Assembly: GCF_002155915.1 (NCBI RefSeq)
Contig: NZ_MUME01000060.1
Span: 1 to 53,141 of the forward strand
Length of the DNA stretch: 53,141 bases
Direction: 5' to 3'
From: Streptomyces thermovulgaris
GTDB lineage: Bacteria; Actinomycetota; Actinomycetes; Streptomycetales; Streptomycetaceae
Both the position numbers and the translations under genes were made by a program. The notes under the pieces are model-generated. The model saw only the letters and a program-made list of their open reading frames with translations. It was not told the DNA's origin and did no database searches. Below are positions 37,667-46,599 of this stretch, in pieces. Position 1 is the stretch's first letter; each line of letters starts with the position of its first letter.

Positions 37667-38695
37667 ATGGATACTGCGCAGCGGTACAGGGCTTTTGCGA
37701 CCAGGGAAGTCCACGGACACTCCGCGATCTACGAGGAACTGGCCGGCCGGGCTGCCGACGACGAGGAGCTGATCGCACTCATCGACCAGTTGCCCGAACC
37801 GAAGAGGCAGCCGAACCTGCTCCTGGCCTCCGTGCGGTTCCTCGGAGGGCCTGTCGACGGCTATCGCCCTTTCCGCTCATGGGTCATCGCTCACTGGGAC
37901 CAGGTGAGCGCGACCATGCTGCGACGTCGCACGCAGACCAACGAACCCGGCAGGTGTGCCGCGCTGCTCCCGCTCCTGGCCTCCCTGCCTCAACCGCTCG
38001 CCCTGATCGAGGCGGGTGCCTCGGCCGGCCTGTGTCTGTATCCCGACCGCTACCAGTACCGGTACGACGACCGGCCTCCCCTGGGACCGTCCGACAGTCC
38101 GGTCTCCCTGACCTGTCGCACCTCTGGTCCCATGCCGTTTCCAGAACGGCTGCCCACCGTTGTCTGGCGGGCCGGCGTCGACCTCAATCCACTGGACGTC
38201 CGTGATGCCGACGACATGCGCTGGCTGGAGTGTCTGGTCTGGCCCGAGCAGCGTGATCGGCTGGAGCGGCTGCGAAACGCCGCACGCATCGCGCAGGCCG
38301 AGCCCCCGCACCTTGTCCGGGGGGATCTCAACCAGGCGGTCCGGGACCTGGTTTCCCAGGCGCCGCGGGGGGCCACGCCGGTGGTCTTCCACAGCGCAGT
38401 CCTGGCCTATCTGCCGAGCGAAGCCCGGAGTGCCTTCGCTGAGACGATGCGAAGCATTCCGGGGCACTGGATCACGAACGAGGGACCCCGCATCGTGCCG
38501 GCCGTCGAGGCCCGGCTTCCGCGCTCTGCACCGCCGGGCCGAGCGGTGTTCGCTCTGGCCCTGGACGAACAGCCGGTGGCCTTCGCCGGCCCGCACGGCC
38601 AGTCGCTGGACTGGTTCCAGGAAACCGTGGACACCGGCGCCTCGGGCCTGGGAAATGACACGCCCCTGGGAGTGCGGCTGACCGACACGCTCTGA
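37667..38695 (+). CDS. DUF2332 family protein
   Basis: 342 aa, of a family of unknown function with some resemblance to SAM-dependent methyltransferase folds. Recognisable stretches are LLASVRFLGGPVDGYRPFRSWV, NEPGRCAALLPLLA, LIEAGASAGLCLYPDRYQYRY (a glycine-rich loop like a SAM site), RAGVDLNPLDV and VVFHSAVLAYL. GAAGGG lies upstream of ATG 37667. It stands alone between dnaB and the TetR operon. Confidence 0.85.
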   Translation: MDTAQRYRAFATREVHGHSAIYEELAGRAADDEELIALIDQLPEPKRQPNLLLASVRFLGGPVDGYRPFRSWVIAHWDQVSATMLRRRTQTNEPGRCAALLPLLASLPQPLALIEAGASAGLCLYPDRYQYRYDDRPPLGPSDSPVSLTCRTSGPMPFPERLPTVVWRAGVDLNPLDVRDADDMRWLECLVWPEQRDRLERLRNAARIAQAEPPHLVRGDLNQAVRDLVSQAPRGATPVVFHSAVLAYLPSEARSAFAETMRSIPGHWITNEGPRIVPAVEARLPRSAPPGRAVFALALDEQPVAFAGPHGQSLDWFQETVDTGASGLGNDTPLGVRLTDTL

Positions 38696-38884
38696 GACAG
38701 CGAGCGGAGTCCAGGTCGCAGCCGGACGACCGCGGGACAGCTGCCGTCCGGCCGCCGGACGGCAAGGGGCGCAAGCAATGGGGAAGATACGCGGTCCTGG
38801 GCTGCCCGAAGGAAAGCCGCAGCCCGGAAGAGCCGCGGCTCACAGCGCCGTCGGCCGACAAGGAGGTCAGTCGTCCCTTGTCTT

Positions 38885-38919
38885 CCTAGGACCTCTAGGA
38901 TATTCCTAGAGGTCCTAGG
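38885..38919. promoter_or_regulatory. Strong palindromic operator of the TetR operon
   Basis: CCTAGGACCTCTAGGA and TCCTAGAGGTCCTAGG are perfect 16-base arms separated by TAT. It lies 16 bases upstream of the TetR start, so bound repressor would overlap the promoter or the early transcript. The 189 bases before it hold no gene. Confidence 0.8.
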
Positions 38920-38935
38920 TTCTTGGGGAGGACGC

Positions 38936-39532
38936 ATGGCGCGGGCCGGGCTGACGGCGGAGCGGGTGACGGTCGCGGGCGCCGAGCTGGCGGACGAGGT
39001 CGGATTCGACCGGGTGACCATGTCACAGGTGGCGCGGCGGCTGGGTGTGAAGGACGCGAGTCTCTATGTGCACGTCCGCAACCTGGAGGACCTGCGGGGG
39101 CGGATCGCGCTTTTGGCGGCGGACGAGAAGACCCTCCGCATCGCGGAGGCGATCGCCGGCCGGTCGGGCAAGGACGCCCTTGTCGCCTTCGCCCATGCCT
39201 GGCGGGAATACGCGCACCAGCACCCGGGCCGCTATGCGGCGACGCAGAGCGCGGTCCGGATCGACCCCGAGCTGGCCGCCAAGGCGCCCGGACCACGGCG
39301 CGCGGTCGAGCTGACCTACGGGATGCTGCGCGGCTACGGACTCGCCGAACCCGACCTGACCGACGCGGTCCGGCTGCTGCGCAGCACCTTCCACGGGTTC
39401 GTCGCGCTGGAGGCCACGGGCGGGTTCATGCACGGGCGTCCGCCGGAGCAGTCCTGGATCCGCACCCTCGACGCCCTGCACAGCCTCCTGGAGCACTGGC
39501 CCCCGTCCCGAGAGGAGACCCGGCATGACTGA
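38936..39532 (+). CDS. TetR-family transcriptional regulator
   Basis: 198 aa. The N-terminal helix-turn-helix is visible as DEVGFDRVTMSQVARRLGVKDASLYVHVRNLEDL (about 21-54). The C-terminal ligand domain resembles the WHG type (HPGRYAATQSA, LLRSTFHGFVALEATGGF). GGGGAGGA lies just before ATG 38936. The gene overlaps the following hydrolase by eight bases, so the two form an operon behind the 35-base palindrome. The ligand is unknown. Confidence 0.92.
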   Translation: MARAGLTAERVTVAGAELADEVGFDRVTMSQVARRLGVKDASLYVHVRNLEDLRGRIALLAADEKTLRIAEAIAGRSGKDALVAFAHAWREYAHQHPGRYAATQSAVRIDPELAAKAPGPRRAVELTYGMLRGYGLAEPDLTDAVRLLRSTFHGFVALEATGGFMHGRPPEQSWIRTLDALHSLLEHWPPSREETRHD

Positions 39533-40361
39533 CCCGGCCGTCGGCACTCTGCGCGTGAACGGCGCCACCCTGCACTACGAAGTGCGCGGCCGGGGCCCGC
39601 TCCTGCTGCTGATCCCCGGAGGAACGGGCGGCGCGGCCTCCTTCGACGGCATCGCCGACGACCTGGCCGGCGCATACACCGTCGCGACCTACGATCCGCG
39701 CGGCATGTCCCGCAGCACACTGGACGACCCCGAGGCCGAGCAGCACGTGGCCGAGCACGCCGAGGACGCGTTCCGGCTGCTGGACCGGCTGTCGCCCGGT
39801 GAACCGGCCCGGGTGTTCGGCGCCAGCTCGGGCGCGATCGTCGCCGTGCACATGCTCACCACCCGTCCCGAACGTGTCGCGCGCGTCGTGGCGCACGAAC
39901 CGCCGCTGGTGGAGGTCCTTCCGGACGCCGCCGAGCACCGCGCGCTCGTCGCGCGCGTGAGGGAGACGTTCCGCACGCAGGGGCTCATGCCGGCGATGGC
40001 CGTCCTGGCCGCGGGGCTGAGCAAGGACGGCGGCGCCACCGCACCGGAGGCCGGGACCGGGCTGCCGCCCCGGGCGGCGGCGCGGGCCGAGCGGACAATG
40101 GCCGACCTGCCGTACTTCGTCGGGCGCATCGTGCCCGGCTTCATGACCCATGCACCGGACCTTTCGCGGCTCGAGGCGCTGTCGGACCGGCTCGTGCTCG
40201 CCTGCGGCGAGGACTCACGCGGCGAACTGCCCCATCGCGCGACCGCTTTCCTGGCCGAGCGCCTCGGCACAAAGCTCCGGTACTTCCCCGGCGGGCACAT
40301 CGGTCTGACCACTCATCCCGCCGCCTTCGGCGCGTGCCTGCAAAAGGCCCTGTGCGACTGA
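39525..40361 (+). CDS. Alpha/beta-hydrolase
   Basis: 278 aa. The oxyanion region is LLLLIPGGTGGAASF, the family strand is YDPRGMSRST, the nucleophile elbow is GASSG with Ser101, and the histidine lies in GGHIGLTTHPAAF. The substrate is unknown. It overlaps the TetR gene by eight bases, so it is probably repressed by it and induced by a compound the hydrolase acts on. Confidence 0.92.
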   Translation: MTDPAVGTLRVNGATLHYEVRGRGPLLLLIPGGTGGAASFDGIADDLAGAYTVATYDPRGMSRSTLDDPEAEQHVAEHAEDAFRLLDRLSPGEPARVFGASSGAIVAVHMLTTRPERVARVVAHEPPLVEVLPDAAEHRALVARVRETFRTQGLMPAMAVLAAGLSKDGGATAPEAGTGLPPRAAARAERTMADLPYFVGRIVPGFMTHAPDLSRLEALSDRLVLACGEDSRGELPHRATAFLAERLGTKLRYFPGGHIGLTTHPAAFGACLQKALCD

Positions 40362-40557
40362 GCCCCGTCCCGGCCGCGCCGAAGGCGGTACGGAGGGGCG
40401 ACTACGACGGCAGCCGTCCGGGACGGACGGAGGAACAGCAGGTCACAGGGCCTCCGGACGGCAGCGGGACCCCGCAGTCCCCGCGCTTCGCCGCGGCCGT
40501 CGCCGTGCCCGGTGAAATCCGCTCGACGTGCACGGTCGTACCGGGTGGACTGAGAGC

Positions 40558-41970
40558 ATGACGAGTTTTCAGGACGCATTGCTTCCCGGTACGCGCCGGG
40601 CGCTGTCGCACCGGATCGCCGTGGCCCAGGCCGAAGGACGGGCGCCGTCGCTCGTCGCCGCGGTCGTGCGCGCAGGACGGACCGTCTGGCACGGTGCACG
40701 GACGTCGCAGGAGGGACACGAACCGGACGAGAACACGCAGTACCGGATCGGCTCGATCACCAAGACCTTCACCGGCGTGCTGGTCCTGCGGCTGCGTGAC
40801 GAGGGTCTGCTGGACCTGACGGACCCGCTGGAGAAGCATCTGCCGGGCACCGGCGCGGGGGAGGCCACGATCGCCGACCTGCTGGCGCACACCAGCGGGC
40901 TGGCCGCCGAGACGCCCGCGCCGTGGTGGGAGAGGACGCCCGGAGAGCTGCGCCCCGAACTCTCCGACGTCCTGGGCGAGAAGCCGCTGCGGCATCCGGT
41001 CGGCCGGCGGTTCCACTACTCGAACCCCGGCTACACCCTGCTGGGCGCGCTGGTCGAGAAGGTGCGCGGCGCCTCCTGGGAGGAGGTCCTGCGACGGGAG
41101 GTGCTCGAGCCCCTGGGGCTGAACCGCACGAGCACGCGGCCCGAGGCGCCGTATGCGAAGGGATGGGCGGTGCACCCCTGGGCCGATGTGGTGCTGCCGG
41201 AGCCCGCCGAGGACCTCGGCCGGATGGCCCCGGCCGGCCAACTGTGGTCCACCACGGGGGATCTGGCCCGCTTCGCCGCCTTCCTCACCCGGGGGGACGA
41301 GCGGATTCTGAGCGCCGATTCGCTGCGGGAGATGCGGACCCCGGCGGCTCCCCCCGAGGAGGGCGACGTGGTCTCCGGGTACGCGTACGGGCTGGGTCTC
41401 GAACTGCGGCGGTGGGGCGAGAGGCTCCTGGTGGGACACAGCGGGTCGCTGCCGGGCTTCCTGGCCTCGCTCGTCATCGACGTGGAGGAGGACGTGGCCG
41501 CGGTCGTACTGGCCAACTGCACCTCCGGCCCGCTGCCCGTCGCGGTGAGCGCCGACCTCGTGCGCATCGTCGCCGAAGCGGAGCCGCGGATCCCCGAACC
41601 CTGGCGGCCGATGCGGGAGATCGACCCGTCGGTCCTGGAGCTGGCGGGGCCGTGGTACTGGGGGACACAGGGCTTCGGCCTGCGGCTGACCGCCGACGGG
41701 CTGCTGTCGCTGGAGCCGCTGTCCGGCAAGGGGCGGGGCTCCCGGTTCCGGGCGAACGGTGACGGCACCTGGACGGGGCTGGAGGGCTACTACGCCGGCG
41801 AGGTGCTGCGGGTGGTACGGCGGCCGGACGGGTCGGTGGACCATCTGGATCTCGGGTCGTTCGTGTTCACACGCCGGCCGTACGACACGGAGGCCTCCGT
41901 GCCCGGCGGTGTGGATCCGGACGGATGGCGGGGCACCGACGGCGACTGGGCCGTCACAGATGCAGTTTGA
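40558..41970 (+). CDS. Serine hydrolase of the beta-lactamase/PBP4-like fold
   Basis: 470 aa. Active-site motifs are S66-ITK69, Y154-SN156 and H294-SG296, all present. The class C-like fold covers about 10-340, with a further C-terminal beta domain (about 370-460, WYWGTQGFGLRLTADGLLSLEPL). No signal peptide is seen, so it is probably cytoplasmic: an esterase or D-amino peptidase rather than a secreted resistance enzyme. The start at 40558 has GGTGGA upstream. Its end overlaps the convergent GNAT gene by 17 bases. Confidence 0.92.
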   Translation: MTSFQDALLPGTRRALSHRIAVAQAEGRAPSLVAAVVRAGRTVWHGARTSQEGHEPDENTQYRIGSITKTFTGVLVLRLRDEGLLDLTDPLEKHLPGTGAGEATIADLLAHTSGLAAETPAPWWERTPGELRPELSDVLGEKPLRHPVGRRFHYSNPGYTLLGALVEKVRGASWEEVLRREVLEPLGLNRTSTRPEAPYAKGWAVHPWADVVLPEPAEDLGRMAPAGQLWSTTGDLARFAAFLTRGDERILSADSLREMRTPAAPPEEGDVVSGYAYGLGLELRRWGERLLVGHSGSLPGFLASLVIDVEEDVAAVVLANCTSGPLPVAVSADLVRIVAEAEPRIPEPWRPMREIDPSVLELAGPWYWGTQGFGLRLTADGLLSLEPLSGKGRGSRFRANGDGTWTGLEGYYAGEVLRVVRRPDGSVDHLDLGSFVFTRRPYDTEASVPGGVDPDGWRGTDGDWAVTDAV

Positions 41971-42406
41971 AGCCGAGGTGCGAGGCCTCGAAGCCCAGCC
42001 GCTCGTAGAAACGGTGGGCATCGGTGCGGGTCCGGTCCGAGGTCAGCTGCACCAGCCGGCAGCCATGACGCCGTGAGGCCTCGATGGCCCACTCGATGAG
42101 CCGTGTGCCCAGGCCGTTGCCGCGCTCGTCGGCGTGAACGCGGACCGCCTCGATGATCGAGCGGGTGGCGCCGCGCCGGGACAGGCCGGGAATGATCGAG
42201 AGCTGGAGCGTGCCGACGACTCGGCCCTCCCGCACCGCGACCATCAGGTGCTGGTGGGGGTCGGCCTTCAGCCGCTCCAGCGCGGCCAGATAGGGCGCGA
42301 GGTCGTCCGGGGACTCGCGCTGCGCGCCCAGCGGATCGTCGGCGAGGAGGGCGACGACGGCGGGGACGTCGTCGGCGACGGCCGGCCGTATCTCGAGGTC
42401 TGTCAT
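41954..42406 (-). CDS. GNAT-family N-acetyltransferase
   Basis: 150 aa. The acetyl-CoA loop is VRVHADERGNGLGTRLIEWAIEASRRHG, and the C-terminus has TDAHRFYERLGFEASHLGFKLHL, typical of small GNAT enzymes. The substrate is unknown. ATG 42406 is chosen; TAGGGT (42419-42414) seven bases upstream resembles a -10 box, so the mRNA may be leaderless. The upstream extension of the frame is made of tandem repeats. Confidence 0.9.
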   Translation of the reverse strand: MTDLEIRPAVADDVPAVVALLADDPLGAQRESPDDLAPYLAALERLKADPHQHLMVAVREGRVVGTLQLSIIPGLSRRGATRSIIEAVRVHADERGNGLGTRLIEWAIEASRRHGCRLVQLTSDRTRTDAHRFYERLGFEASHLGFKLHL

Positions 42407-42426
42407 GTCCCTCACCCTAAGGGCGG

Positions 42427-42508
42427 TCGGGGCCTGCACCGGAAGAGTCGGGGCCTGCACCGGAAGACACAGAGGGCCCATGGGCACCGTGGGCACATGG
42501 GCACCGTG
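42427..42508. repeat. Short tandem and direct repeats
   Basis: Two 21-base near-identical copies start TCGGGGCCTGCACCGGAAGA (42427-42447 and 42448-42468). Behind them ATGGGCACCGTG is repeated at 42480 and 42497. They lie in the gap between the two GNAT genes. Confidence 0.8.
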
Positions 42509-42527
42509 TGCGCCCGGGGCGGTCTCC

Positions 42528-43484
42528 TCAGCCCGCCGCCACGGTGAGGGGAGCGAAGCGCCGGCTTTCGTCCCCGGGCAGCTCTGTGATGCCGTAGGTC
42601 ATGACGGCGTTGCGGGCCGTGGGCGCCAGCCCGCATGACTTCAGCCAGGCCAGCAGCTCCTCGTGGCGCAGGTCGATGTCCGTGCGCAGCGGGCGGTCGG
42701 TGCGGGCGGCGAGGGAGGCGATCAGGGCTTTGGCCGTCTCGGTGTCCTGGGCGATCAGGGGGCCGACGACATGGGTGCCCGTATTGGGCCAGGCCGCGGC
42801 GTAGCCGATGAGCCGGCCGTGCTTCTCGGCGACCCGCAGCTGGTCGGCGAACGCGGGAAGCCGGGTGATCAGGGCGGTGCGATCGGCACCGAAGACCTCC
42901 TCGTCGAGCCGGAGGATGCCGGTGAGATCACTGGCGGTGGCCGCTCGTGTGGTGAGCCGCCCGTCGGAGGAGGAGCACTGCTCGCCCGGCTCCGGTGTGA
43001 AGTGCCCGGCCACCGTCTCCGCCCATCCGATGATCTTGAAGCCCAGCTCCTCGTACAGCGGGCGGCCGTTCGGCGTCGCATAGAGCGTCAGGGGGGTGGT
43101 GCCCGCCGTCGCCATGACATGGCGCATCAGCCGGCGCCCGATGCCCTGGCGGGCATACCGCTCGGCGACCAGGACCATGCCGATGGCGCCCAGGTCCGGG
43201 CGGCTCTGCGGACCGTACTGGGTGAGGACACAGGCGGCGATGAGTCCCCCGTCCGGATCGTCGATGCCGTATCCCGTCCCGGCGGTCAGGAGGAAGTTCC
43301 ACCTGTGTTCCTGACGGGACCACCCTCGGTTCTCGGACAGATCGGCGCAGGCGGTGAGATCGCGAGGCGTCAGACGGCGGATGGGGAGAAGGGCAGGGGA
43401 AGGAGTCGACACGCAGGTCAGGCTGTCCGATGAGCCCCCTCGGCGTCCAGCCGTTTCGGAGCGGGCGGACGTGGTTTTGGTCAT
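42528..43484 (-). CDS. Two-domain GNAT acetyltransferase
   Basis: 318 aa with two acetyltransferase-like halves. The N-terminal half has AIGMVLVAERYARQGIGRRLMRHVM and LYATPNGRPLYEELGFK. The C-terminal half (about 180-310) resembles the YitH-type domain (LRLDEEVFGADRTALITRL). The substrate is unknown. Start ATG 43484 is plausible but the first 30 residues are weakly conserved-looking. A parS site lies just upstream. Confidence 0.88.
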   Translation of the reverse strand: MTKTTSARSETAGRRGGSSDSLTCVSTPSPALLPIRRLTPRDLTACADLSENRGWSRQEHRWNFLLTAGTGYGIDDPDGGLIAACVLTQYGPQSRPDLGAIGMVLVAERYARQGIGRRLMRHVMATAGTTPLTLYATPNGRPLYEELGFKIIGWAETVAGHFTPEPGEQCSSSDGRLTTRAATASDLTGILRLDEEVFGADRTALITRLPAFADQLRVAEKHGRLIGYAAAWPNTGTHVVGPLIAQDTETAKALIASLAARTDRPLRTDIDLRHEELLAWLKSCGLAPTARNAVMTYGITELPGDESRRFAPLTVAAG

Positions 43485-43547
43485 GCGGTGGTCATCCGTG
43501 CGGGCCCTGGGCGGCGGCAGGGCGTCCGCCCTGGGCGACTGCGGGCC

Positions 43548-43561
43548 GTTTCACGTGAAAC
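43548..43561. other. parS site 9
   Basis: Exact GTTTCACGTGAAAC between the NUDIX stop and the two-domain GNAT start, both on the minus strand; the only exact intergenic site here between codirectional genes besides site 1. Confidence 0.95.
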
Positions 43562-43571
43562 ACCCGGTTTC

Positions 43572-44054
43572 TCAGCCCAGGTCGGGTGCGTGCATGGCGC
43601 GTACGCCTTCGATGTTTCCGTCCAGATAGTGCCGCAGGGACAGGGGGACCAGATGGACGGAGGCGATGCCGACCCGGGTGAACGGCACCCGGACGATCTC
43701 GTACTCGCCGGTGGGGGCGTCCACTTCGGGACCGTGCCGCAGGGAGGGGTCCATGGACTCCAGCCGGCAGACGAAGAAGTGCTGCACCTTGACGCCGGTC
43801 GCACCGCCGTCCCTGCCGATGTGCTCCACGGTGTCCACAAAACAGGGCACCACGTCGGTGATCTTGGCGCCGAGTTCCTCGTAGACCTCACGGTGCAGGG
43901 CGTCGACGACGGTCGCGTCCCCGGGTTCGACCCCGCCTCCGGGAGTGACCCAGTAGGGGTCGACGCCGGGCTTGGTGCGCTTGATCAGGATCAGGTCGTC
44001 ACCGTCGAGGAGGACGGCGCGGGCGGTGCGTTTGACCACGGGACGGACGGTCAT
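43572..44054 (-). CDS. NUDIX hydrolase
   Basis: 160 aa. The NUDIX box is GGGVEPGDATVVDALHREVYEELG, with Asp in place of the usual first Glu after the loop; the REVYEELG core is intact. It probably hydrolyses a nucleoside diphosphate-linked compound, identity unknown. ATG 44054 starts just before the domain; no ribosome site is evident and the longer in-frame reading overlaps the LysR gene. Confidence 0.88.
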   Translation of the reverse strand: MTVRPVVKRTARAVLLDGDDLILIKRTKPGVDPYWVTPGGGVEPGDATVVDALHREVYEELGAKITDVVPCFVDTVEHIGRDGGATGVKVQHFFVCRLESMDPSLRHGPEVDAPTGEYEIVRVPFTRVGIASVHLVPLSLRHYLDGNIEGVRAMHAPDLG

Positions 44055-44133
44055 GGAGGAAATGTGGCCCGACTGGTTGCCTGCGAAACATGGTGCGGCG
44101 CCGCGATCGGGGCAGGGTGCTTCGCCGGTGGCC

Positions 44134-45039
44134 TCAGGACCAGTCGGCGGCCGCACGCAGCAGCCACTCATGGGCACGGGCGACATGGGGCATCGCCAGT
44201 GTGCCGGTCCGGACGACGACGAAATAGGTGCGCAGCGGTGGCACCGCCGGTTCGTGGAGGGCCACGACCTCCTTCCGTTCCAGGGCGTCCGCGCACAGAT
44301 ACCGGGGCAGCACCGCGAGCCCGGCACCTGCCGCCACACAGGCGAGGACCGCACGCAGATCGGGGACGATCACCGTGCCGGACGCGGCCGGCCGGGAGTC
44401 GAAGACCGAGGCCCAGTAGCGGGAGACGAAGGGAAGCGACTCGTGGACGTCGATCAGGGGGATGTTCTCCGGAGGGGGTGCGGCCTGGTGATGCGACTCC
44501 GCGGAATCGGCCCGCTCGGCCCAGCGGGGGGCGGCGACCAGGACATGTTCCTCGTCGCACAGCGGAGTCGCCGTGAGCAGTCCGCCCCGCGGCCGGACCG
44601 TGCTGATGGCCAGATCGTGATGGCCGGCGGACAGACCGTCCAGGGTCTCCTCGGCGGTCCCGAACGAGGTGCGCAGGGCGAAGCCCTGTCCGTCGTCGCC
44701 GGTCAGCCCGGTCAGCGCGGGCAGTACCCGCTCCGCGGTGAATTCCGGCGGACCGGCCAGATGCAGGGTGCGTAACGAGGACTCGTCGTCGAGGCCGAAC
44801 TCGGTGATCTCCACCAGGGCGTCGAGATGGGGAGCGGCCTTGTGGGCGAGTTCGTCGCCGATGGTCGTGGGGGTCACACCGCGGGCCTGGCGCAGGAACA
44901 GGGGACGGCCCACCTGCCGTTCCAGCGCGCGGATCTGGGAGGTCACAGCCGGCTGGGAGAGGCCGAGCAGCGCAGCGGCCCGGGTGAAGGAGCCCGCCCG
45001 GTGCACCGTCACAAACGTGCGCAGCAAGGCCAGATCCAT
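44134..45039 (-). CDS. LysR-family transcriptional regulator
   Basis: 301 aa. The N-terminal winged helix is MDLALLRTFVTVHRAGSFTRAAALLGLSQPAVTSQIRALE-type, with a helical linker and a periplasmic-binding-like effector domain (about 90-295). The inducer is unknown. No divergent partner gene is seen, which is unusual for this family. An AT-rich partial palindrome lies 54 bases upstream. Confidence 0.93.
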   Translation of the reverse strand: MDLALLRTFVTVHRAGSFTRAAALLGLSQPAVTSQIRALERQVGRPLFLRQARGVTPTTIGDELAHKAAPHLDALVEITEFGLDDESSLRTLHLAGPPEFTAERVLPALTGLTGDDGQGFALRTSFGTAEETLDGLSAGHHDLAISTVRPRGGLLTATPLCDEEHVLVAAPRWAERADSAESHHQAAPPPENIPLIDVHESLPFVSRYWASVFDSRPAASGTVIVPDLRAVLACVAAGAGLAVLPRYLCADALERKEVVALHEPAVPPLRTYFVVVRTGTLAMPHVARAHEWLLRAAADWS

Positions 45040-45092
45040 GGCATACCCACCCCTCTCGGCGCCTTTCGTGCAACCCCCCTGGCCCCGCCCAA

Positions 45093-45110
45093 CTATAAAT
45101 ATGTCGATAG
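45093..45110. promoter_or_regulatory. Candidate LysR operator/promoter
   Basis: CTAT-N10-ATAG in a short AT-rich island (CTATAAATATGTCGATAG) about 55 bases upstream of the lysR-type start. It resembles the interrupted dyads bound by LysR proteins. The rest of 45040-45280 shows no gene I can support. Confidence 0.4.
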
Positions 45111-45280
45111 GTCTCTGTCGCTACCGTGATTGGACACTGACACTGAGTCAACTAGCCTTGTTCGCGCGGTTCTACGCGCGGGAACCGGAGGGCGGTTCGA
45201 GCCACGAGGGGGGAGGCTCGGACCGCCCGTCGCGCGTGGCCGGCGGTGCGACGGCGACGGACCGGGCGTCCACGCGGCGG

Positions 45281-46462
45281 TCAGCGGGCCGACTCCTCCA
45301 GCGCCCGCAGCACATCCGCCACCAGGTCCTCGGGGTCCTCGGCACCGACGGACAGCCGGATGAAGCCCTCCGGCACCGCGTCCCCGCCCCAGCGCCCCCG
45401 CCGCTCGGCCGTGGAGCGCACTCCGCCGAAGCTCGTCGCGCTGTCCACGAGCTCGAGCGCGTCGAGGAAACGCTCGGCATGCGCGCGCGTGGGCAGTGTG
45501 AAGGACACCACGCACCCATGGCGCCGCATCTGCTGTGAGGCGATCCTGTACGCGGGGTCGTCCGGCAGCCCCGGATAGCGCAGCCCGGTGACCTCGGGGC
45601 GTTCGCGCAGCGCCCGGGCGAGCGCCAGGGCGGAGGCGTTCTGCCGGTCGACGCGCAGATGCAGAGTGGCGAGCGAACGGTGTGCGAGCCAGGCCTCCAT
45701 CGGCCCCGGGATCGCGCCCACGATCTTGCGCCAGCGGCGTACGGGCGCCATGGCCTCGCCGTCGCGGCCGGTGACGTATCCCAGCAGGATGTCGCCGTGC
45801 CCGGTGAGCTGCTTGGTGCCGCTGGCCACCGAGAAGTCCGCGCCGAGCTCCAGCGGCCGCTGCCCGAGCGGGGTGGCCAGGGTGTTGTCGACCGCGACCA
45901 GCGCACCCTGCGCATGGGCGGCCTCGGCCAGCCGCCGGATGTCGCACACGTCGAGTCCCGGGTTCGACGGGGACTCGATCCACAGCAGCCGTGCCCCGTC
46001 CAGCACGTCGAGCTGGGCGTCCCCGCCGGTCGGCGCGGTGCGCACCTCGATGCCGTAGGCCCGCAGCTGCTCGGCCACCAGCGGCAGCGCCTGATAGCCG
46101 TCACCGGGCAGCACCACCGCGTCGCCCGCCCGCAGGTGGGAGAAGAGCACCGAGGAGACGGCGGCCATGCCGGAGGCGAACACCACGGTCTCCGCACCGT
46201 CCTGCCCGGGCGCCTCCAGCTCGCCGATGGCGCGCTCCAGCAGGGTCCAGGTCGGGTTCTCGTCGCGGCCGTAGGTGTAGGGGCCCGTCGGGTCGCCCGG
46301 CAGATGGAAGTGGGCGGCGAACACCGGCCCCGGCAACGCCGGCTCGTACTTGACCGGCTCGGGCAGCCCGGCCCGCACCACGCGTGTGCCCTCACCGGCG
46401 CCGGCGGGGGAACACAGGTCCCTCGGGGGATCGTCCAGGCCGTGCGTCACGGAGTCGTTCAT
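45281..46462 (-). CDS. Cystathionine gamma-lyase/synthase-type PLP enzyme
   Basis: 393 aa, Cys/Met-metabolism PLP family. Visible motifs: YGRDENPTWTLLERAIGELE, FASGMAAVSSVLFS, WIESPSNPGLDVCDI, VDNTLATPLGQRPLELGADFSVASGTKQLTGHGD (PLP lysine in SGTKQ) and the late substrate motif GGVRSTAERRGRW. Which of lyase, synthase or related activity it has cannot be settled by sight; lyase is the most likely. Confidence 0.88.
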   Translation of the reverse strand: MNDSVTHGLDDPPRDLCSPAGAGEGTRVVRAGLPEPVKYEPALPGPVFAAHFHLPGDPTGPYTYGRDENPTWTLLERAIGELEAPGQDGAETVVFASGMAAVSSVLFSHLRAGDAVVLPGDGYQALPLVAEQLRAYGIEVRTAPTGGDAQLDVLDGARLLWIESPSNPGLDVCDIRRLAEAAHAQGALVAVDNTLATPLGQRPLELGADFSVASGTKQLTGHGDILLGYVTGRDGEAMAPVRRWRKIVGAIPGPMEAWLAHRSLATLHLRVDRQNASALALARALRERPEVTGLRYPGLPDDPAYRIASQQMRRHGCVVSFTLPTRAHAERFLDALELVDSATSFGGVRSTAERRGRWGGDAVPEGFIRLSVGAEDPEDLVADVLRALEESAR

Positions 46463-46524
46463 ACTGTTTCGTCCTCCTTCGTCCGGCCTGTCGCCGGCGT
46501 CGTTTGGCCCGTCACCGGCCGCTC

Positions 46525-46599
46525 GGTCCTCGTCCGGCCGGTCCTTGTCCGGCCGGTTCTTGTCCGGCCGGCTCTCGTCCGCTCAGTCCCCGTCCGGCA
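46525..46599. repeat. Five 15-base tandem repeats
   Basis: Units near GGTCCTCGTCCGGCC repeat at 46525, 46540, 46555, 46570 and 46585, the last two degenerate. They run from the gap after the lyase start into the stop region of the holin-like gene (stop at 46583). Confidence 0.85.

Noticed and set aside
45130..45363. 77-aa rightward frame beyond the LysR promoter
   Set aside because: It overlaps the lyase gene end and has low-complexity Pro/Arg content with no ribosome site.
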